DNA from: Paenibacillaceae bacterium
GTDB lineage: Bacteria > Bacillota > Bacilli > Paenibacillales > NBRC-103111
NCBI GenBank assembly: GCA_020697475.1
Contig: JAJFMO010000324.1
Location: 1 to 5,128 of the forward strand
Direction of reading: 5' to 3'
DNA: 5,128 nucleotides
Part shown: piece by piece, positions 1-5,128 of the stretch
Layout of the letters: the number at the start of each line of letters is the position of its first letter
How positions within the stretch are numbered: the stretch's first letter is position 1
Position numbers and translations under genes: made by a program
The notes under the pieces: generated by a model
The model's input: the letters and a program-made list of their open reading frames with translations, nothing else
What the model was told of the DNA's origin: nothing
Databases searched by the model: none

Positions 1-1081
1 CGTCGATACGTTCGTTGCGGTGAGCGAATCGATCTACGGGCCGTATAGCCGGCGCTATCTCGCCATCCCGCACGGCGGAGCGGCCACGTTGTTCCGCGGC
101 TCGAACGGGGATGTACATGCTGCATTCTCAGGATGCGGCTCCTATTCGCCTGTGCAGGACCAGCCGGCGACCATTCCGATGACGTTCGCGATGCCCGAAT
201 TTATTCGTCCGGTGCCCGATGTTCTGTTGGAGAAGGGCGCAGTCGCAGTACTTCAACCAGCGGGAGACATGCTGATCCGTGACCCGCATATCAGTCTTTG
301 TCCGGATGGCACGTACCTATTGACCGGCACGCGCGATCTGCCGAACCGCTCGTTCTGGGATGGGAACGACGAGCTCCATCTGTGGACGTCGCCAGACTTG
401 AAGGAATGGACGCATCTGGCCAAGGTGTGGGATTTGCACGAGAACGGCACGTGGGAAAATAACACCCGACCGAACCCTTGCCTCTGGGCGCCCGAGACGA
501 TCTTTGCCAAAGGAACGTATTGGATCACGTATTCCGTGGCGGGTGGCGGGACTGCTCTCTTAAAGAGTGCCACCGGCAAACCCGAAGGGCCGTATGTCGA
601 TATGGGCCGAATGACGAATACCCACATCGATTCCAGCTTGTTTGAAGACGAGGACGGCCAGATGTACTACATTTGGCAAGACGGCAAAATCGCCAGGCTT
701 AAACCGAACTTGAGCGGCTTTGCAGAGGAGCCTCGCCAATTGTTGACCGTGGACGGCGAAACGGTCGGTTACGAAGGCGCTTTTATCATTAAGCATCAAG
801 GGAAATATATTCTCGGAGCCGCGGAATGGAACGGGGATCGACGGGTGGAAGGCACCTACGATCTGATGTATGCGGTTTCCGATCATCTATATGGTCCCTA
901 CAGCTCCAGGCAAGTGGCTATTCCGCATGGCGGTCACGGCACGATGTTCCGCGATCGCGAAGGCCGCTTGATGTCCACTTTGTTCGGCAATGACCGTTCG
1001 GCGCCATTCCGGACCCGACTGGGAATCGTAGCCTTGTCCGCCCGGTTCGATGGAGACAAGCCGGTTATTCAACCGATATAA
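1..1081 (+). CDS. GH43-family glycoside hydrolase, 5'-truncated, tandem two-unit protein
   Basis: The frame is open from the left edge (first full codon at 2) to TAA at 1079-1081. The GTG at 20 lies inside conserved sequence, so it is not the true start; residues below are counted from it. One complete GH43 catalytic unit is visible at about 80-353. It has DPH with the likely catalytic base Asp88, WAPE at 156-159, HIDSSLF with the probable pKa-modulating Asp204, and YEGAF with the likely acid Glu252, in the usual GH43 order. Before it, residues 1-75 repeat the end of the same unit: YGPYS and AIPHGG at 6-20 recur at 291-305, 285 residues later, about one GH43 domain. The protein is therefore probably a tandem duplication. 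GH43 enzymes hydrolyse arabinose- or xylose-containing glycans (arabinofuranosidase, xylosidase or arabinanase); the sequence does not settle which. Whether it is secreted is unknown because the N-terminus is missing. The solute-binding gene follows after 41 bases with no terminator between them. Confidence 0.85.
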   Translation, partial: VDTFVAVSESIYGPYSRRYLAIPHGGAATLFRGSNGDVHAAFSGCGSYSPVQDQPATIPMTFAMPEFIRPVPDVLLEKGAVAVLQPAGDMLIRDPHISLCPDGTYLLTGTRDLPNRSFWDGNDELHLWTSPDLKEWTHLAKVWDLHENGTWENNTRPNPCLWAPETIFAKGTYWITYSVAGGGTALLKSATGKPEGPYVDMGRMTNTHIDSSLFEDEDGQMYYIWQDGKIARLKPNLSGFAEEPRQLLTVDGETVGYEGAFIIKHQGKYILGAAEWNGDRRVEGTYDLMYAVSDHLYGPYSSRQVAIPHGGHGTMFRDREGRLMSTLFGNDRSAPFRTRLGIVALSARFDGDKPVIQPI

Positions 1082-1107
1082 ATTTTATTAATCATTTTTT
1101 CGAGGTC

Positions 1108-1116
1108 GAGGGGGGG
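1108..1116 (+). promoter_or_regulatory. Ribosome binding site of the solute-binding protein gene
   Basis: A purine run GAGGGGGGG ends 6 bases before the ATG at 1123, and a second GAGG lies at 1102-1105. The run of seven G is unusually long for a Shine-Dalgarno sequence. The position supports the ATG at 1123, which also gives a well-formed lipoprotein signal peptide. Confidence 0.65.
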
Positions 1117-1122
1117 TTAGGG

Positions 1123-2451
1123 ATGAAGTTTGGGAAATTGATGGCGGTAGTACTGGCCGGCGGAATGCTGCTGGCGGGATGCGGCACAAACGGCGGAAGC
1201 GGTGGAAGCGCGGAAGGTAGCGGCGGCGCGTCCGGAACAGGCGGTGAACCGGGCGGCGTCAACAAGGCCGTTCTAAGCAACGAGCCGGTGACACTCAGAG
1301 TGTTTCAAGATTTGACGGGCATTACGGACGACGAGTTTAACACGATCATCGCAGCGCCGGTCAAGAAAGTGTACCCGAACGTGACGATGGAGCTTGTGCG
1401 GCGGCCGAAAGACGTCACGGTGAACGACTTGATTTTGCAAGGCAATTTCCCGGATTTGATCTATGCCAGTTCAATCGACATCGATTGGTACAACCAGTCG
1501 AACCTGCTCGTACCGCTCGATGACATGGTTAAGAAAGCGCAAGTGGACTTGTCGAGATTCGAACAAGGAGCGATCGAGACGATTCGCGCCTACTCACCGC
1601 AGAACAAGCTGCTGGCGTTCCCGATTTTCCTCGAGTATGGATTGAACTACTATAATAAAGACATTTTTGACAAGTTTGGGGTTAGCTATCCGAAAGACGG
1701 CATGACGTGGGAACAGACCGTCGATCTGGCCAAGAAAGTGAGCCGATTGGACAACGGTCAACCGTTCTACGGCTTGCAGACGCCTGCTTTGCCGCGCTTG
1801 TCGGTATCCCTGCGAATCCCGATCGTCGATCAGAAAACCGAGAAAGCGGTGCTGACCACGACCGACTGGAAAGACGCCCTCGATTTGTTCAAGACGGTGA
1901 AAAATATGCAGACCGATCTTGGCAAAGGGTTGCCCGGAGTGAATTATCAGAAAGGCAACTTGGCGATGAATGTGGCGTATTTTGGATTCCTTGGCACACT
2001 GGAGGAGATGGCGAAAAAGGGAGAACCATTGAACTGGGACATCGCTCAGTTCCCCGTCTGGAAAAACAATCCGATGAGCGAAGGTGCGGCGGTTACGCTG
2101 ATGTTGACATCGCAAGGCAAGCATCAGGATTTGGCGCTTGAGGTGGCCAAGCTTCTGACTACCAACGAGAACCAGGAGATTATCGCGAAACAGGCGAAGA
2201 AGCCGGTCATTAAGAACACGGATGCGATAATTAAAAATTTCGGCGCCAACCTCGTTTCGTTGAAGGGCAAGAACGTAGGTGCGATTTTCAAAGGGAAAGT
2301 GGAAAAAAATCCGCTCCCGACCATATATGATCGCTATGTGAAGGATGTCATCAACAAGCAAATGCCGAAGGCGCTGACGTCGAATGACCTCAACTCTTCC
2401 TTACGCACGTTTGAGGAAGAAGCGAACAAGGCGATTGAAGAGAATAAGTAA
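1123..2451 (+). CDS. Extracellular solute-binding lipoprotein of a sugar ABC transporter (family 1)
   Basis: This 442-residue protein is predicted to bind a sugar or oligosaccharide outside the cell and pass it to an ABC permease. Residues 1-20 form a lipoprotein signal: Lys2 and Lys5, a hydrophobic core, then the lipobox LAGC with Cys20 as the lipidation site, so it should be tethered to the outer face of the membrane. Residues 21-46 are a flexible linker with 13 glycines in 26 positions. The binding fold begins near residue 55 (VTLRVFQDL). Family-typical stretches include NFPDLIYAS near 108-116, LLVPLDDMVKK near 128-138, and YYNKDIFDKFGV followed by TWEQTVDLAKKV at 176-206. The length is normal for the family. 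The ATG at 1123 follows a strong purine-rich ribosome site. The gene follows the GH43 gene closely, which suggests a substrate related to products of that enzyme. No permease or ATPase gene follows; the partners may lie upstream or elsewhere. The exact ligand cannot be read from sequence. Confidence 0.9.
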   Translation: MKFGKLMAVVLAGGMLLAGCGTNGGSGGSAEGSGGASGTGGEPGGVNKAVLSNEPVTLRVFQDLTGITDDEFNTIIAAPVKKVYPNVTMELVRRPKDVTVNDLILQGNFPDLIYASSIDIDWYNQSNLLVPLDDMVKKAQVDLSRFEQGAIETIRAYSPQNKLLAFPIFLEYGLNYYNKDIFDKFGVSYPKDGMTWEQTVDLAKKVSRLDNGQPFYGLQTPALPRLSVSLRIPIVDQKTEKAVLTTTDWKDALDLFKTVKNMQTDLGKGLPGVNYQKGNLAMNVAYFGFLGTLEEMAKKGEPLNWDIAQFPVWKNNPMSEGAAVTLMLTSQGKHQDLALEVAKLLTTNENQEIIAKQAKKPVIKNTDAIIKNFGANLVSLKGKNVGAIFKGKVEKNPLPTIYDRYVKDVINKQMPKALTSNDLNSSLRTFEEEANKAIEENK

Positions 2452-2533
2452 GCTGGTTTCGTTATTCAGATAGCAAGGAATACGAGAACACAATGTCGAA
2501 TAAGAAAAATATGTTGATTACTTCTTATAAAAT

Positions 2534-2538
2534 GGAGG
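2534..2538 (+). promoter_or_regulatory. Ribosome binding site of the ABM-family gene
   Basis: GGAGG lies 6 bases before the ATG at 2545, inside an otherwise AT-rich leader. It fixes the start of the small gene. No convincing -35/-10 pair is visible in the 93-base gap after the solute-binding gene, so the promoter is unresolved. A TATAAA at 2526-2531 has no matching -35 box and is too close to the start codon. Confidence 0.75.
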
Positions 2539-2544
2539 ATTTAT

Positions 2545-2880
2545 ATGAGTGGTATTGCCCAAACACCTCAGCCGCCTTACTATGCAGTAATCTTCACTTC
2601 TGAACGAACAGAAGGAGATAATGGTTATGCTGAAATGGCGGATGAAATGGTGAAGCTTGCATCAATCCAACCTGGATTTTTGGGAGTAGAAAGTGTGCGA
2701 GAAGGTTTAGGCATCACTGTGTCTTATTGGGATTCTCTCGAAGCTATCCAAAAATGGAAACAAAACGAGAGACATCTGATTGCACAACGTAAAGGAATGT
2801 CAGAATGGTATCTCAATTATAAAGCGAGAGTATGCAAGGTCGAACGAGATTACGGATATGAAGCAACAACTATGAATTGA
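2545..2880 (+). CDS. Antibiotic biosynthesis monooxygenase (ABM) fold protein, YqjZ-like
   Basis: This 111-residue soluble protein has no signal peptide or membrane segment. It shows the ABM-domain pattern: a first strand YYAVIFTSER (12-21), a helix with MADEMVKLA (31-39), the turn QPGFLGVES (42-50), a strand ITVSYWDS (57-64), then a helix with WKQNERHLIAQ (71-81), and the tail WYLNYKARVCKVERDYGY (88-105). ABM proteins are small dimeric ferredoxin-like folds; members include quinone-forming monooxygenases and IsdG-type haem-degrading enzymes, but many have no known reaction. The Asn-Trp-His set of IsdG is not evident: the first strand lacks Asn, and His77 is 6 rather than 10 residues after Trp71. 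Haem degradation is therefore not supported. The gene is about 40% GC (120 of 300 bases at 2581-2880), against roughly 55-68% in sampled lines of the flanking genes, which suggests separate origin. It has its own ribosome site and terminator and no obvious link to the sugar genes. Confidence 0.8.
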   Translation: MSGIAQTPQPPYYAVIFTSERTEGDNGYAEMADEMVKLASIQPGFLGVESVREGLGITVSYWDSLEAIQKWKQNERHLIAQRKGMSEWYLNYKARVCKVERDYGYEATTMN

Positions 2881-2890
2881 ATATAGTTGT
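2866..2890 (+). repeat. Perfect 8-bp inverted repeat across the stop codon
   Basis: ACAACTAT at 2866-2873 is exactly complementary to ATAGTTGT at 2883-2890, with a 9-base loop that contains the TGA stop codon at 2878-2880. The stem is AT-rich and no T-run follows, so it is not a classical terminator by itself. It could be a 3'-end stabilising hairpin or chance. Confidence 0.45.
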
Positions 2891-2914
2891 AGCGAAGAAA
2901 AATAGTGAAATTTG

Positions 2915-2946
2915 CCGCCATTTTATTCTTTGGCGGTTTTATTTTT
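2915..2946 (+). terminator. Rho-independent terminator after the ABM-family gene
   Basis: The stem CCGCCA (2915-2920) pairs perfectly with TGGCGG (2931-2936) around a 10-base loop, followed at once by TTTTATTTTT (2937-2946). It lies 34 bases after the stop codon at 2880 and should end that transcript, separating it from the promoter at 2974-3002. Confidence 0.82.
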
Positions 2947-2973
2947 ACTGACTATTTCATTAGGAAATTACCC

Positions 2974-3002
2974 TTGGAACTGGAGAAAGTAGGTGCTATA
3001 TT
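2974..3002 (+). promoter_or_regulatory. Likely housekeeping-sigma promoter of the GH74-like gene
   Basis: A -35 box TTGGAA (2974-2979; 4 of 6 consensus positions) and a -10 box TATATT (2997-3002; 5 of 6) are separated by exactly 17 bases. A start of transcription near 3009 would leave a leader of about 29 bases before the ATG at 3038, containing the ribosome site. It lies just after the terminator at 2915-2946, so the downstream gene probably begins its own transcript. No clear operator or catabolite-repression site was seen beside it. Confidence 0.6.
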
Positions 3003-3020
3003 AGCTTAGAAGTCAATGAT

Positions 3021-3025
3021 GGAGG
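3021..3025 (+). promoter_or_regulatory. Ribosome binding site of the GH74-like gene
   Basis: GGAGG stands 12 bases before the ATG at 3038, somewhat longer than the usual spacing. The reading frame has a TGA at 3017-3019 and no other start codon between it and 3038, and the ATG gives a good lipoprotein signal peptide, so this start is still preferred. Confidence 0.6.
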
Positions 3026-3037
3026 GCAGTTTATCGC

Positions 3038-5128
3038 ATGAGACGGAATTGCAAGCGGGCGGGGCTGATCTGGAGAGGGGCGGCGATATTTTTGGCGATC
3101 TGGATGGCGGCAGGGTGTCAATCAGCCATTCCGTCGGCAACGATTGAATGGGCGCCGCTGAACGAGCCTGGATCCGGCGGGAGGATCTCCTCGATCGCCA
3201 TCAGTCCGCACGACTCGAAGCAGGTGTATATCGGCGGGGATATGCTGGGGATCGGGCGCAGCCAGGACGGCGGGGAGACGTGGCAAGGCACTTTCGGCCT
3301 GAGCAACTGGGAAATCAATGATTTTACGTTCGATCCGCTCGACCCGGCAAAAATATGGGTAGGAACCGAAGGCGGCCCATACGTCAGCACAGATGGCGGC
3401 ATCCACTGGACGATGCGCAGAGGAGGTATGGGGGAGCCGTCGAACAGTGTGTTCACCGTGCCGATCCAGAAGATAATCTATCTGCATCCCGGCCAAGATG
3501 ATCAAGCGCTGATCGCTTTCAGCGGCTCGCATCGCGATTGGACGTCCGGGGTGAATCCCGGCAAGACAGAGCTCGGCACGATTTGGAAAAGCGCCGACGG
3601 CGGGGGAACGTGGAAGAAAGTTTCTGCCGTGCCGGACGATTTTCGCGGCAAAAATATGATGGGCGCTTATCGTGCTGCGGATGGGGTGTTGTATGTCGCC
3701 GTCCACGGCGCCGGTTTATACCAAAGCGAAGACGAGGGTGAACATTGGCGGAACACCGTCGGGGTAGCAGGCGGACTTGGCGGGCCGCTGCCGGGTGAAG
3801 GCCGTTCGGTCGCCTGGGTGACGGGCGATCCACAGCGAGCGGATGTGGTATATGCGGCATTGACGTCGTATACGAGCGGCAGGGCGGCTGACTGCTCGGA
3901 ATTGTCGGCTTCGGCAGGAAAGGGAGGCAAGGAGGGCAAGAGTGGCAAGGCTGAAACCTGTCTGCACGGAGGTGTTTTCCGTTCCACGAATCACGGGGCG
4001 AATTGGGAGGCGCTTGATCCGGATGGCTTGAACCATCGCGATGGGCAAGACGCCAACCAGGCATCAAGCTACGAGATCGTCGCCGTGTCGCAGGATGGGA
4101 AGACGCTCTACACGTCCGATTCGGTCGGCGCCGCCGTTTTTTGCTATGCGAATGGGGCTTGGAGCAAAGTGGTGTCGGGACCGAACCGGCCGCGCTCAGC
4201 ATTCCCTGCCGGGCCGAACATGCGCTTTATTGTAACCGATCCGCGAGATCCGTCTGTAGCCTACGCCGGCAATACAGAGTATGTGCTGAAGACGTCCGAC
4301 GGTGGCGCGACCTGGACAGATGTCACCGCGACGGAGTCGGCACCGGGTTCGAACTTGTGGAACGGTCGCGGCTTCGGAGGGCTTGTGTCCAAAGACATCG
4401 TGTTCAACCCGTGGGACGCGAAGCAGACGATGCTGCTCGCGATGGACGCGGGCAACGGCTGGTTGTCCCACGACAGCCTGCGCGATTGGAGCAAGACGAA
4501 AAACCCTATTCCAACGTGGCAAGGGGCGATGGACGCCAGTTTCAGCCGTTCCGGCGGCAACGGATCATCGACGATCTACTTGATCCTCGGCCAGCGGGAT
4601 TTTCGCGGCATCGGAGTAAGTAGTGACGGCGGTGGCAGCTGGAAACTGCTTGCTCCCGGCACTCACCAACTGCCGCCCCAACAGGGAAATACTCCGGGAA
4701 GCATCTACTCCGACCCGCAGGATGATCAGCTCGTTTGGGCGATCGTGGGAGGGAAGTTGCTGGCCACGACAGACGGCGGAGAGCATTGGAGTGCGCTTGA
4801 CGACGGCAAAGCAAAGTACAATTGGATTGCCGCCAGTCGCAAAAACCCGCACACGTTTTACGTGACTTCGGATCGTGGGGTATATCGAACGAAGGACGGC
4901 AAGCAATTCGATTTGATCCCGGAGAACACGGTCGAATTTGACCGCATTGCCATCGATCCGAATGACGATCAGGTGTTTTACGCAACTCGGAACAAACGGA
5001 CCGGCGCCGCCCCTAACGGAATATTCCGATATGACGGCCGGAGCAACGATCAGTTTTGGAGCCACTATGACAATTTCCCTGACGCGTGGCATGGCAAATA
5101 TGTGTATGATGTCGACGTCGATCCGTTC
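3038..5128 (+). CDS. GH74-like Asp-box beta-propeller lipoprotein (xyloglucanase-type glycoside hydrolase?), 3'-truncated
   Basis: An uninterrupted frame of 697 codons runs from ATG at 3038 off the right edge. Residues 1-27 are a lipoprotein signal: Arg/Lys-rich start, hydrophobic core, lipobox AAGC with Cys27. The rest is built of propeller blades with eight Asp-box motifs (S/T-x-D-x-G-x-x-W, some degenerate) at 75-82, 117-124, 185-192, 230-237, 316-323, 419-426, 528-535 and 577-584. GH74 enzymes are two seven-bladed propellers with one catalytic Asp from each half. Here GGDMLGIGRS (Asp68) resembles the family's TDIGGAYRW segment, and AMDAGNGWLSHD (Asp470) resembles the GDxGGFRHDD segment. 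The 402-residue gap is close to that between known GH74 catalytic pairs. This supports endo-acting xyloglucan hydrolysis, or a related activity, at the cell surface, but the motifs are divergent. A sialidase-like or non-catalytic VPS10/BNR-type protein is the main alternative. A Gly-Lys-rich insert lies at 294-305 between Cys286 and Cys308. It has its own promoter. Confidence 0.75.
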   Translation, partial: MRRNCKRAGLIWRGAAIFLAIWMAAGCQSAIPSATIEWAPLNEPGSGGRISSIAISPHDSKQVYIGGDMLGIGRSQDGGETWQGTFGLSNWEINDFTFDPLDPAKIWVGTEGGPYVSTDGGIHWTMRRGGMGEPSNSVFTVPIQKIIYLHPGQDDQALIAFSGSHRDWTSGVNPGKTELGTIWKSADGGGTWKKVSAVPDDFRGKNMMGAYRAADGVLYVAVHGAGLYQSEDEGEHWRNTVGVAGGLGGPLPGEGRSVAWVTGDPQRADVVYAALTSYTSGRAADCSELSASAGKGGKEGKSGKAETCLHGGVFRSTNHGANWEALDPDGLNHRDGQDANQASSYEIVAVSQDGKTLYTSDSVGAAVFCYANGAWSKVVSGPNRPRSAFPAGPNMRFIVTDPRDPSVAYAGNTEYVLKTSDGGATWTDVTATESAPGSNLWNGRGFGGLVSKDIVFNPWDAKQTMLLAMDAGNGWLSHDSLRDWSKTKNPIPTWQGAMDASFSRSGGNGSSTIYLILGQRDFRGIGVSSDGGGSWKLLAPGTHQLPPQQGNTPGSIYSDPQDDQLVWAIVGGKLLATTDGGEHWSALDDGKAKYNWIAASRKNPHTFYVTSDRGVYRTKDGKQFDLIPENTVEFDRIAIDPNDDQVFYATRNKRTGAAPNGIFRYDGRSNDQFWSHYDNFPDAWHGKYVYDVDVDPF
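3917..3952 (+). repeat. Four in-frame 9-base units encoding Gly-Lys-x
   Basis: Four consecutive 9-base units each encode Gly-Lys-x (GKG, GKE, GKS, GKA; residues 294-305 of the propeller protein). Three of the four begin GGCAAG; the first begins GGAAAG. The array sits in an insert between Cys286 and Cys308, probably a surface loop between blades. Such short tandem units can gain or lose copies by replication slippage without breaking the frame. Confidence 0.7.

Noticed and set aside
20..22. GTG as the start codon of the GH43 gene
   Set aside because: The frame is open upstream to the window edge, and the codons before it (2-19) align with the conserved unit end (VDTFVAVS against YDLMYAVS), so the GTG is an internal Val codon.
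1082..1100. AT-rich stretch with TTTTTT after the GH43 stop codon, as a possible terminator
   Set aside because: There is no GC-rich stem before the T-run, so continued transcription into the solute-binding gene is more likely.
1594..2361. 255-codon open frame on the minus strand
   Set aside because: It is antisense to the solute-binding gene, whose family features are clear across the whole stretch. Its translation shows no recognisable domain and it has no convincing ribosome site.
2453..2469. CTG...CAG imperfect palindrome resembling a catabolite-responsive element
   Set aside because: The central CG is shifted by one base from the TGNAANCG...CA pattern and several key positions do not match, so a CcpA site is not supported.
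2514..2531. TTGATT and TATAAA as a promoter for the ABM gene
   Set aside because: Only 6 bases separate the two boxes, and a start after TATAAA would leave almost no leader before the ribosome site.
3122..4202. Long minus-strand open frames (3122-3706 and 3519-4202)
   Set aside because: They lie opposite the Asp-box propeller gene. Their Pro/Arg/Ser-rich translations are typical shadows of GC-rich coding DNA.
4141..4623. 160-codon plus-strand open frame
   Set aside because: It is in another frame inside the propeller gene, whose own frame carries Asp boxes before, within and after this stretch. The translation is Arg-rich and featureless.

Overview
The window looks like a carbohydrate-utilisation region of a Gram-positive bacterium, most likely of the Paenibacillus/Cohnella type (Bacillota). 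The evidence is two lipoprotein signal peptides with clear lipoboxes, strong GGAGG-type ribosome binding sites, a Bacillus-like vegetative promoter, a rho-independent terminator, and moderately high GC in the main genes. The taxon is an inference from style; no marker gene is present.

Layout, all genes on the + strand. (1) Positions 1-1081: the 3' part of a glycoside hydrolase family 43 (GH43) gene, cut by the left edge. The visible protein holds the tail of one GH43-like unit followed by a complete second one, so the full protein is probably a tandem two-unit enzyme. (2) Positions 1123-2451: a lipid-anchored extracellular solute-binding protein of a sugar ABC transporter, 41 bases after the hydrolase and probably co-transcribed with it. 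No permease gene is visible. (3) Positions 2545-2880: a small antibiotic-biosynthesis-monooxygenase-fold (ABM) protein, distinctly AT-rich (about 40% GC) compared with its neighbours and closed by a terminator at 2915-2946. (4) A promoter at 2974-3002, then positions 3038-5128: a 697-codon open frame that runs off the right edge. It encodes a lipoprotein made of beta-propeller Asp-box repeats and resembles a GH74-type (xyloglucanase-like) glycoside hydrolase.

Read together, the hydrolases and the binding protein suggest breakdown of plant cell-wall polysaccharide: a surface-anchored propeller enzyme attacks the polymer, the binding protein captures released oligosaccharides for import, and the GH43 enzyme trims arabinose or xylose side groups. 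Substrates are inferred from family membership only. The ABM gene does not fit this theme and looks like an unrelated single-gene unit lying between two carbohydrate transcription units.

I see no RNA gene, insertion sequence, CRISPR array or phage feature, and no stretch over 300 bases without a gene. I did not find a clearly new biological system. The best leads are the two-unit GH43 with a degenerate first unit and the divergent, membrane-anchored GH74-like protein.
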